The notes under the pieces were generated by a model, which saw only the letters and a list, made by a program, of their open reading frames with translations, ran no database searches and was not told where the DNA came from. Position numbers and translations under genes: made by a program. 64,000 bases of DNA from Adhaeribacter arboris. GTDB taxonomy: Bacteria; Bacteroidota; Bacteroidia; Cytophagales; Hymenobacteraceae. Below are positions 57,182-64,000 of the stretch, piece after piece. Position 1 is the stretch's first letter. Each line of letters opens with the position of its first letter. The DNA is taken from assembly GCF_003023845.1 (NCBI RefSeq), contig NZ_PYFT01000001.1:4774001-4838000 (forward strand), read 5' to 3'.

Positions 57182-57400
57182 TTATCCTTTCTTTCTTAAA
57201 TGTTCATTAACCCATTGTTCCATTGTTTCGTTAGACCATCCCTGCTGTTTCCATAATTTATCCATTTCGGTACTGGCAGTTTCAGCAAAGTATTTCCCAA
57301 GTATACTCTTAATATCTTTTAACTGACTTTCCGCTAAGTCATAGTGGAAAATCTTCAATAGTTCTAACTGTAGGTTAGTTAATTTGCCCGATGTATTCAT
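57182..57400 (-). CDS. Putative antitoxin of the PIN toxin
   Basis: The 72-aa protein starts MNTSGKLTNLQLELLKIF and ends in an acidic-basic helix (TMEQWVNEHLRKKG). It lies 10 bases upstream of the frameshifted PIN gene on the same strand. An upstream-extended frame (106 codons) crosses the neighbouring pseudogene and is not used. A protein of this size in front of a PIN gene is probably the antitoxin; the family was not identified. Confidence 0.65.
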   Translation of the reverse strand: MNTSGKLTNLQLELLKIFHYDLAESQLKDIKSILGKYFAETASTEMDKLWKQQGWSNETMEQWVNEHLRKKG

Positions 57401-57444
57401 TTTTGCAAAAATTTTAAAGATAAATACGGTTTTTTCTTTTAAAG

Positions 57445-57785
57445 TTACTGCAAATGTAACTCTATCCACTTTCCATCTTCGAATTTCTCGAATGTACTCC
57501 AATCAGGCCGTCCAGCATCTTGGCCTTTAACTCTTACCGGATTGATCCAATCGTGTTGACAATTTCCCATAGGGTCGGGAATTTGTTGCCATTCCGTAGA
57601 TTCTACCTGATATTTGTCTTCGCTTGATTCTTTCGCTTCTGCTACACTTTCAAACCATTCATCCTAGGTTGCATGAAATCTTCCATTTTTTTATAGCCAA
57701 ATAAGTAAACGCCTTCTCTTGATTCATAAATCATAAGCCTTTTAATTTCGGAGCCTGCTTTATTTACTTTCGCTATAAGTCTCAT
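57445..57785 (-). pseudogene. Frameshifted hypothetical gene
   Basis: The minus-strand frame from 57785 reads MRLIAKVNKAGSEIKRLMIY and YLFGYKKMEDFMQP, then shifts by one base to DEWFESVAEAKESSEDKYQV and ends GKWIELHLQ at 57445. Both halves together give a small soluble protein of about 113 residues with several Trp. The length of 341 bases is not a multiple of three. The shift lies near 57661-57668. Function unknown. Confidence 0.7.
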
Positions 57786-57789
57786 CTTA

Positions 57790-59013
57790 TCATCGAATTT
57801 TAGCTATTCCTTCGTAATCTTTCAGGAAAGCAGCCATTTTATTTAAGGTAACATTTAGTTCTTCTACGGTAGGTAAGTACACTACCCGGAAATGATCCGG
57901 ATAGGGCCAGTTAAAGCCGGTGCCGTGCACAATAAGAATGTGCTGATCTTCGAGTAAGTCTAAAGCAAACTGCATATCATCCTGAATGTTAAACTTCTGG
58001 GTATCCAGTTTCGGGAATAAATAAAAGGCGCCTTTCGGTTTTACGCAGGTAATTCCCGGAATAGAAATTAACTTCTCGTAACAGGCATCGCGTTGTTTGC
58101 ACAAACGGCCGGTAGGTAATACTAACTCGTTAATACTCTGGTAACCTCCCAAAGCGGTTTGAATGGCAAACTGCGAAGGTACATTGCTGCACAAACGCAT
58201 GCTGGCCAGGGCCGTTAAACCTTCAATGTACGACTTTGCCCGGTGTTTGGCGCCGCTCACAATCATCCAACCCGCCCGGAAACCGGCCGCCCGGTAATTT
58301 TTAGATAAGCCGCTAAAAGTTAAAAACAAAATATCATCCGAAAAAGACGCTACTGAATGATGCACAGCGCCGTCGTATAAAATACGGTCGTAAATCTCAT
58401 CGGAGAAAATAATCAGGTTGTGGCGTTCGGCAATGGCTACCAGGCGACGTAGCACCTCTTCGGAGTACACCGCTCCCGTGGGGTTATTCGGGTTTATAAT
58501 CACCAAACCTTTGGTGCGGGATGTTATTTTACTTTCCAAATCTTCTAAATCCGGGTACCAGTCCGCCGATTCGTCGCACAGGTAATGCACGGCTTTGCCG
58601 CCGGCCAGGTTTACCGAAGCCGTCCAGAGCGGATAATCCGGGGCCGGAATTAAGATTTCGTCGCCGTTGTTGAGCAAGGCTTGCATGCTAAGCAGAATAA
58701 GCTCACTAACCCCATTACCAATATAAATATCGTCGATTTTTACTTCGGCAATGCCTCGGCGCTGGCAATCGTGCATAACCGCTTTGCGGGCCGCGAACAA
58801 ACCTTTTGATTCGGTATAACCCTGGGCGCGACGCAAATTTATAATTACATCGTGAATAATTTCGTCGGGCGCCTCGAAGCCGAACGGCGCGGGGTTGCCA
58901 ATGTTTAAACGGGTAATTTTATAGCCTTGCAGCTCTAATTCCATTGCTTTCTCGAAAACGGGGCCGCGAATTTCATAAAAAACGTTGTGCAGCCGGTTAC
59001 TCTTCTCAATCAT
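57790..59013 (-). CDS. PLP-dependent aminotransferase, class I/II (AlaA-like)
   Basis: The 407-aa fold-type I aminotransferase has IIINPNNPTGAVYS-type core (quoted NPNNPTGAVYS), FSDEIYDRILYDG, and the PLP-binding Lys in FSGLSKNYRAAGFRAGW. The N-terminus (VFYEIRGPVFEKAMELEL) resembles E. coli AlaA, a glutamate-pyruvate aminotransferase. It makes or uses alanine. The start is the ATG of MIEKSNRLHN. The downstream pseudogene starts 4 bases before its stop region. Confidence 0.9.
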   Translation of the reverse strand: MIEKSNRLHNVFYEIRGPVFEKAMELELQGYKITRLNIGNPAPFGFEAPDEIIHDVIINLRRAQGYTESKGLFAARKAVMHDCQRRGIAEVKIDDIYIGNGVSELILLSMQALLNNGDEILIPAPDYPLWTASVNLAGGKAVHYLCDESADWYPDLEDLESKITSRTKGLVIINPNNPTGAVYSEEVLRRLVAIAERHNLIIFSDEIYDRILYDGAVHHSVASFSDDILFLTFSGLSKNYRAAGFRAGWMIVSGAKHRAKSYIEGLTALASMRLCSNVPSQFAIQTALGGYQSINELVLPTGRLCKQRDACYEKLISIPGITCVKPKGAFYLFPKLDTQKFNIQDDMQFALDLLEDQHILIVHGTGFNWPYPDHFRVVYLPTVEELNVTLNKMAAFLKDYEGIAKIR

Positions 59014-59459
59014 AAGTTGCCAAAATTTGGGCTTAAAGTTAAAAGAAAAATCAGCCCGGAAAGGAATTTAAAAAGTGCGAAGTTGTAAGTGCTTCAGTAT
59101 AAAGGTTTTTGAACCATATTTTAAGTGCAAAAACCCCAATCTCGCTGAATTTATCTCGCTAAGCTGTTAACTGGTTTTGTGTAAATTAAAGCGAATGGGA
59201 ACCGCAGCCAACTTTAATAGCTTAACAAAAACGACAATTAAAATCAAAAATCTTGATTTAAGAAATAAAATTGGCTTGTATATAGTAAAATGTTTATATT
59301 AAGAGAATAAATTACAATTAGCGGAGAAACAATGCTTAAGTAGTGGGGAAATAAACTCATTATAAGTTGAATTTGTAACACTAGCTGCTTAAAAAAGGTA
59401 CACCTGCTTTAAAACCGATACTTCCGCTGAATGGAACCTCCGTCTTAAGTTTGAATTTG
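59014..59459. other. Divergent intergenic region
   Basis: These 446 bases between the aminotransferase and GH3 genes are AT-rich. No ORF, repeat or clear hairpin was seen. Both promoters should lie here. Confidence 0.4.
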
Positions 59460-61274
59460 ATGTCTTTTTCTAAAAATTACGCTTCCGTTTACCAACATTT
59501 TCATTTACTGTTTTTGGGGGTGCTTTTGTTGGCCGTTTCGCTTTTGAGTTCTTGCCGCGAAAAGGAGCAGCCCGCTCGTAAAGTAGTTTTTAAAGCGCAA
59601 GAAGTAGATATAGAAGATACCATTAAATACCCGAATGCCTTAATTACGTCGTTGCACCGCAAAAACCGTTGGGTCGATTCGGTGTTCCGGCGGCTCACGC
59701 CCGATGAGCGCATTGCGCAGCTCATGATTGTGGAAGCATTTTCGAATAAAGGCAAAGAACACGAAGAAGATGTGCTGCACCTTATCCGGAAGTACAAAGT
59801 AGGCGGTTTGATTTTCTTTCAGGGCGGTCCGGTGCGACAAGCTAAACTCACCAATAAATTCCAGAAGGCCAGTAAAGTGCCCCTGTTAATTAGTATGGAT
59901 GCCGAATCGGGCATTGGCATGCGCATGGACAGCGCCATTCAGTATCCCTTGCCCATGTTACTGGGCGCCATTAACAACGATAGTTTGATTTACCGCATGG
60001 GCGTGGAAATTGCGATGGAATTTAAACGGCTGGGCATGCACCTGAACTTTGCGCCGGTGGTAGATATCAATAATAACCCGGCTAATCCGATAATTGGTTA
60101 CCGGGCTTTCGGCGAGAATAAAAACGACGTTGCTTCTAAAAGTCTGGCTTATATGCTGGGTATGCAAAGCGAAGGCATTATTGCGACGGCCAAGCACTTT
60201 CCGGGACACGGCGACACCAACATTGATTCGCACCACGATTTACCCGTAATACCCTATGGTCGGGACCGTTTGGACTCACTGGAACTCTATCCGTTCCGGG
60301 AAATAATAAAGGCCGGGGTGGGCGGAATTATGGTAGCGCACATGCACTTGCCCAAGCTCGATTCCACTTCAAATCTGCCATCTACTCTTTCCCGGCCTAT
60401 TGTTACCAATCTACTAAAACAAGAACTTAAATTTGGCGGCTTGGTAGTGACGGATGCTATGGTAATGAAAGGCTTAACGAAGTATTTTAAACCCGGTGAG
60501 GCCGAAGTGCGGGCATTACAAGCCGGTAACGATGTGCTGGAACGATTAGTGAGTGTACCCAAAGCTATTGCCGCTATTAAATTAGCTATCCGGCAGAACC
60601 GACTATCCCAGCTCGATATTGACCGTCGGTGCAAAAAAATACTGGCAGCTAAATACTGGGTTGGCTTAAACCATTACCAGCCCATTGTAATCGACAGTTT
60701 ATACGCTAATTTAACCTCTTCCCGAGCTTACGAAACAACCCGGCGCTTGGCCGAAGGTTCCCAAACCCTGTTGCATAACAAACGCCATATTATTCCCTTA
60801 AAACGCAAGAAGAAAGTAAAATATGCGGTTTTGGTGGTAGGTGCTTCGCGCCCAACTTTCTTTCAGAAAAAGCTGGGAGAATTTATGCCAGTGGAAAATT
60901 TTGTATTACCCCGCCGAAGCGATAAAAAGGCCCGGTTGATTCTACGCCGCAAGCTGAAGAAATACAAACAAGTAGTAATTGGGTTATACGGACCCAATAT
61001 CCGGCCTAGTAATACGCTCCTGCTGAGTAAAGACGAAATAACGCTGGTAAACGAACTGCTGGACCAGAAGCGATGCTTGGTAGTATTATTTGATAATGCT
61101 TACACCCTTACCGAACTAAAAGAAATCCGGAAAGCAAATGGCTTAGTAGTAAGTTACCAGCAATTATTGCCGGTGCAGGAAGCGGCGGCCCAACTATTAG
61201 CTGGGCGCATTAGCGCCAATGGTAAACTGCCGGTAACGGTAAACGAATATTTTCAATACGGCGACGGCTTGTAG
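59460..61274 (+). CDS. GH3-family lipoprotein, beta-N-acetylglucosaminidase-type
   Basis: The 604-aa protein has a lipoprotein signal ending LLSSC (lipid Cys about residue 32), so it is membrane-anchored. The GH3 N-terminal domain carries the NagZ-type KHFPGHGDTNIDSHHDLP loop (acid/base His-Asp) and the nucleophile Asp in VVTDAMVMKGL. A C-terminal domain (about residues 420-604) follows. Start ATG 59460 is chosen over a TTG nine bases upstream. Likely removes GlcNAc from muropeptide fragments or other glycans. Substrate not proven. Confidence 0.85.
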   Translation: MSFSKNYASVYQHFHLLFLGVLLLAVSLLSSCREKEQPARKVVFKAQEVDIEDTIKYPNALITSLHRKNRWVDSVFRRLTPDERIAQLMIVEAFSNKGKEHEEDVLHLIRKYKVGGLIFFQGGPVRQAKLTNKFQKASKVPLLISMDAESGIGMRMDSAIQYPLPMLLGAINNDSLIYRMGVEIAMEFKRLGMHLNFAPVVDINNNPANPIIGYRAFGENKNDVASKSLAYMLGMQSEGIIATAKHFPGHGDTNIDSHHDLPVIPYGRDRLDSLELYPFREIIKAGVGGIMVAHMHLPKLDSTSNLPSTLSRPIVTNLLKQELKFGGLVVTDAMVMKGLTKYFKPGEAEVRALQAGNDVLERLVSVPKAIAAIKLAIRQNRLSQLDIDRRCKKILAAKYWVGLNHYQPIVIDSLYANLTSSRAYETTRRLAEGSQTLLHNKRHIIPLKRKKKVKYAVLVVGASRPTFFQKKLGEFMPVENFVLPRRSDKKARLILRRKLKKYKQVVIGLYGPNIRPSNTLLLSKDEITLVNELLDQKRCLVVLFDNAYTLTELKEIRKANGLVVSYQQLLPVQEAAAQLLAGRISANGKLPVTVNEYFQYGDGL

Positions 61275-61331
61275 AATAAGTAATAGGTTTTAAGTTGTAG
61301 GTTTTACGTTTATAAAACCTTGTATATAAGT

Positions 61332-61367
61332 TATGACAGGAACGTGCTACGGCACGTTCCTGTCATA
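61332..61367. terminator. Perfect hairpin after the GH3 gene
   Basis: TATGACAGGAACGTGC (61332-61347) pairs perfectly with GCACGTTCCTGTCATA (61352-61367) around the loop TACG, a stable tetraloop. No T tract follows, so it may be a transcript-end hairpin rather than a classical terminator. Confidence 0.5.
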
Positions 61368-61524
61368 TAATGGTTAAGGGTTTGAGTTATATCCGATTAA
61401 TAGCACTTCACAGTCGCCCAGCACGAAAGTAATTAAAAAGCAGAAAAAGAACGGGATTCATGTCGCCAGTTATAACTTAACCCTTGTGTTAGCAGCAGGC
61501 GTTCTTATTTTTACGCCAATACTT

Positions 61525-62130
61525 CTACCACTTTTTTCTATTCTCAGAACTCCTTACCGATGATTCATACATGAATTCACCATTAAAGTCAATTTTATGT
61601 ATTCTAGTGTCAATGTCTCGGATTTCAATGTAATTATTATGGACTTTGAAGCTATCACCTATACTGTCGTCCAATGCAATTAGAACATCCCTGAGCCCTC
61701 TTTGCCAAAGTATGTTTCCGCCTTCGTCCAGCCGAGAGAATTCTAGTTCGCCATGAATAATTAAATTATCATTTACATTGAAAACTCCGAAACATGTAGC
61801 TTGGTCGACTTGGGTAATCCAGTTAAGTTCCAGATCCGGAAGAGAAATACTAAAGACTTTATTAGCACAGCAAACTAGAATATTATCATTATAAATGACT
61901 GCAGAATTTTTGTGAACGGTTGTTGCTCCTGCTACAGCGCATACAACGGCACTTTTATAAAGCTGTTCCTCCTTGAAAATCTTTATTCCATGATTGCTTG
62001 AATTATAATTAATAGCTTCATCGTCATCAAAAATTATGTCATAATTAAAAAGATTATCTGCCGAACCAATTTCAAAAGTCGGGTCGTTGATAATTTCAAT
62101 ATTATAATCTTCAAATAACAGGAGGAGCAT
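61525..62130 (-). CDS. Hypothetical beta-propeller-like protein
   Basis: The 201-aa protein has strand pairs with CCANKVFSISLPDLELNWIT and IIHGELEFSRLDEGGNILWQ and an N-terminal LLLLFEDYNIEIINDPTFEI. The W/Q strand pattern fits one or two blades of a PQQ-like propeller. I recall similar short proteins among immunity proteins of polymorphic toxins, but this is unverified. No signal or membrane segment. AT-rich, lone gene; possibly transferred. Confidence 0.55.
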   Translation of the reverse strand: MLLLLFEDYNIEIINDPTFEIGSADNLFNYDIIFDDDEAINYNSSNHGIKIFKEEQLYKSAVVCAVAGATTVHKNSAVIYNDNILVCCANKVFSISLPDLELNWITQVDQATCFGVFNVNDNLIIHGELEFSRLDEGGNILWQRGLRDVLIALDDSIGDSFKVHNNYIEIRDIDTRIHKIDFNGEFMYESSVRSSENRKKW

Positions 62131-62270
62131 AGTAGTTTTGTATGTTAGCTTTTTTACGCTTTTCGCTAATTTTAGAAATATCCTAAATAGTAAAAAGATT
62201 AAAAGAAGATGTACCCAGACACGCTTGATTTTGTATGGGGCAGGTTTAACCTACATCATGCAGGAGAGGA

Positions 62271-62702
62271 TTAGTTTCCGTTATCGATAGCGGCATCGGC
62301 TTCTTTCGCCTCTTCTTTTATTTTAGCTTTAGCATTGCGCGCTCCTTCTTTCAATTTACCGTCGGCTTCCTGGGCTTCTTGCTTTAGTTCGGCACCCGCT
62401 TCTTTCGCATCTTGCTTTATATCCTGACCGGCTGCTTTTAAATCAGCGCCTACTTCGTTGGCGGCGGCTTTGGTTTCGGCGCTGGTGGCTTCGGCCTGGT
62501 CTTCTATATTATCGCCAGTTTCTTTGGTATCACCTTCCACAGAAGCATTGTTGGCATCTTCCGCATCAGTAGCACTTGAGTTTTCCTGTTCCATTACTTC
62601 TTCATTGTTTTCGGCTGCGGTCTCCGTGCTTTTGCTTTGGCAGGCAACAAACGAAAACGCCGTAAAGGCGGCGATAAAAGATAATTTGCTTAGCTTTTTC
62701 AT
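62271..62702 (-). CDS. Low-complexity lipoprotein, Glu/Ala/Lys-rich
   Basis: The 143-aa protein begins with a lipoprotein signal (SFIAAFTAFSFVAC, lipid Cys 21), followed by an acidic linker and eleven-residue-type amphipathic repeats in the second half (GADLKAAGQDIKQDAKEAGA). The repeats are Ala/Lys/Glu-rich as in YtxH- or LEA-like proteins and would form a long amphipathic helix in the periplasm. Function unknown. Monocistronic. Confidence 0.7.
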   Translation of the reverse strand: MKKLSKLSFIAAFTAFSFVACQSKSTETAAENNEEVMEQENSSATDAEDANNASVEGDTKETGDNIEDQAEATSAETKAAANEVGADLKAAGQDIKQDAKEAGAELKQEAQEADGKLKEGARNAKAKIKEEAKEADAAIDNGN

Positions 62703-62940
62703 AGTTTTAATTCTTCGTGCAAACTTATTTTGGAATGTATACGCATTTACTTCGGCAGGTTGTGGAATATTTTTAAATTACTGCTGTAAAAAGCATCCGA
62801 ACACAGACAATAATCCTGAATTTTTAAAAAGTGTAGCTAATTGAAAACCCAATAGAGCCTAAAAAAGAAAGAACAAAAAGAATAATAAACTCTGGGTACT
62901 ACTCCACGTTTTAAGCCAGACACTTAGGTTATTGTTACCC

Positions 62941-63528
62941 ATGGACCAACCGGCTACCCAGCATATATTTTTGATCAGGCACCAACGGCCCAATGTATCT
63001 AAAAGCGGATTTTTCAATCAGAAACAAGCGCACCAATTTTTAAAAAATTACGATACCAGCGCCATTGAGCAACTCGTAACCAAACCAGCCGGTTTGCCCT
63101 ACGAACACGTTACGCAAGTATTTTGCAGCAATTTGCCGCGGGCTAAACAAACCGCCCGGGCTATTTTTGGCCCCGGGGTAACATTAATCGAAGATGCCTT
63201 ATTCAACGAGTTTCAGCGCCAGGTATTTCGGGTACCAAAAGTTAAATTTCCGATAAAATTCTGGCTGTACGGCGCACGTATTTTGTGGTTGTTGGGATTA
63301 AACAACAAAGGCCTGGAAACTTTTGGCCAAGCCAGAAAACGCGCATACCAAGCGGCCCAGAAATTAGCGCAACAAGCCACAACGGACGGGAAAGTAGTGC
63401 TGGTAGCACACGGTTTTTTAAATTTTTTCGTGCAACGGGCCTTAAAAAGAATGGGTTGGCGGGTAGTGCGCGCCGATGGCGGCGGTTTTCTGGGAGTTAC
63501 GGAGTTGGTGAAATCGATTAAGGAATAG
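62941..63528 (+). CDS. Histidine phosphatase-superfamily protein
   Basis: The 195-aa protein has the phosphohistidine motif in LIRHQRP (R-H-Q instead of R-H-G), the SNLPRAKQTAR Arg, and the second His in VVLVAHGFLN. These are the key residues of the phosphoglycerate mutase/SixA superfamily; the Q after the His is a deviation. Start ATG 62941 is used; the ORF's TTG lies nine bases upstream. It should dephosphorylate a small molecule or protein. Monocistronic. Confidence 0.82.
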   Translation: MDQPATQHIFLIRHQRPNVSKSGFFNQKQAHQFLKNYDTSAIEQLVTKPAGLPYEHVTQVFCSNLPRAKQTARAIFGPGVTLIEDALFNEFQRQVFRVPKVKFPIKFWLYGARILWLLGLNNKGLETFGQARKRAYQAAQKLAQQATTDGKVVLVAHGFLNFFVQRALKRMGWRVVRADGGGFLGVTELVKSIKE

Positions 63529-63542
63529 TTTTAAATTCTACC

Positions 63543-64000
63543 TTATTCGTAGCTATTTTTAACTTTCATCTCATAATTGCCAAGCATATTTTTTAGCTCA
63601 TTTGCTTGGCTTTCCGTTATTGTTCCTTCTTGTTGTAAGGCAACAATGGTATCGGTTACATAATCATATTCATACTTATTTTTTATTTTTCTTCTTTTTA
63701 AAATAGCGGTTAAAGGGTTTTTTCTTTTAAAACCAAGCCCTTCTTCTTTTAACCTTTTCCAGAACAATTCTACGGTTTCGTCCTTTCCTTCCTGAAAATA
63801 GATAAATACGTCATTCTCCAGGGATTTTAAACTCTGCAGATTTTTAAATTCGGGTTCTGAATGTAAGCACAGTTCCTTGAAATAGAGGTAAACCGTAACA
63901 AAATGTTCTTTTTGCTTCTCATTGAATCCTGCTGGCCAAACTTTTTCCACACATTCTATTGCCATGTCAATCGCTTTGGCTAATGCTTCAGATTCAGTTT
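63543..64000 (-). CDS. Hypothetical protein, C-terminal part (partial)
   Basis: The frame is open beyond the window edge on the minus strand. An internal ATG at 63965 exists, but the frame upstream (TESEALAKAID) looks coding, so the true start lies outside. The visible part is a soluble helical domain (KQKEHFVTVYLYFKELCL, then IVALQQEGTITESQANELKN). Family not recognised; no motif or signal. Confidence 0.55.
   Translation of the reverse strand, partial: TESEALAKAIDMAIECVEKVWPAGFNEKQKEHFVTVYLYFKELCLHSEPEFKNLQSLKSLENDVFIYFQEGKDETVELFWKRLKEEGLGFKRKNPLTAILKRRKIKNKYEYDYVTDTIVALQQEGTITESQANELKNMLGNYEMKVKNSYE

Overview
The window reads as chromosomal DNA of a Bacteroidota bacterium, most likely a Cytophagales/Hymenobacteraceae relative (Adhaeribacter-like; inferred from protein style, not searched). 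Signs are the moderate GC content, weak or absent Shine-Dalgarno sequences, -7 boxes of the TAnnTTTG type, and families typical of the phylum: DUF4097 beta-strand proteins, an HTTM protein, GH95 and GH3 enzymes, an HTH_34 regulator, and Gfo/Idh/MocA and enolase-superfamily genes. No rRNA, tRNA, CRISPR array, transposase or integrase was recognised.

Layout. 1-8271: end of a Gfo/Idh/MocA oxidoreductase, a Na+/H+ antiporter, a TetR-controlled operon (SDR, DUF2798, fabF-type synthase) with matching operators before the operon and before tetR, a DNA alkylation repair protein and an aldehyde dehydrogenase. 8473-11702: three gene cassettes with attC-like recombination sites: a PD-(D/E)XK-type protein, a membrane-anchored unknown, and a toxin-antitoxin pair. 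11865-18383: an ECF sigma factor, lgt, two AraC regulators each beside an NAD(P)-binding oxidoreductase gene, and a dead vapBC. 18690-24996: a probable carbohydrate-acid catabolic cluster (Nramp-like transporter without the usual metal motifs, atypical epimerase, DHDPS-family aldolase, enolase-superfamily enzyme) with a convergent GH5 enzyme. 25431-29886: DinB, a second cassette carrying a frameshifted mazEF-like pair, and a MarR-rifampicin phosphotransferase operon. 30131-33172: a set of small membrane proteins with an HTH_34 regulator and two identical operators.

33354-41783: small membrane proteins, DUF1810, a TMEM175 channel, a sugar O-methyltransferase, GNAT, and an ECF sigma / HEAT anti-sigma-like / DUF4097 operon with a second DUF4097 gene downstream. 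42214-53503: GH95 fucosidase, a deletion scar joining an M28 fragment to a PIN fragment, an M28 peptidase, an HTTM protein, a large surface metallopeptidase-like protein and a 625-aa unknown. 53836-64000: an SNF2 helicase, broken PIN-toxin and other genes, an aminotransferase, a GH3 lipoprotein, hypothetical proteins and a phosphoglycerate-mutase-like protein.

The strongest unusual signal is the integron-type cassette material. In each of four cassettes the first bases are the reverse complement of the R''-like box after that cassette's own gene (8/8, 8/9, 6/7 and 10/10 bases), and two of the sites fold mostly through A/C oppositions that become G-T wobbles on the bottom strand. A second theme is decay: of five toxin-antitoxin loci seen, four carry nonsense, frameshift or truncation lesions, and the only intact one lies in the three-cassette array. 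All coordinates and motif matches were read by eye; no homology search or folding program was run.
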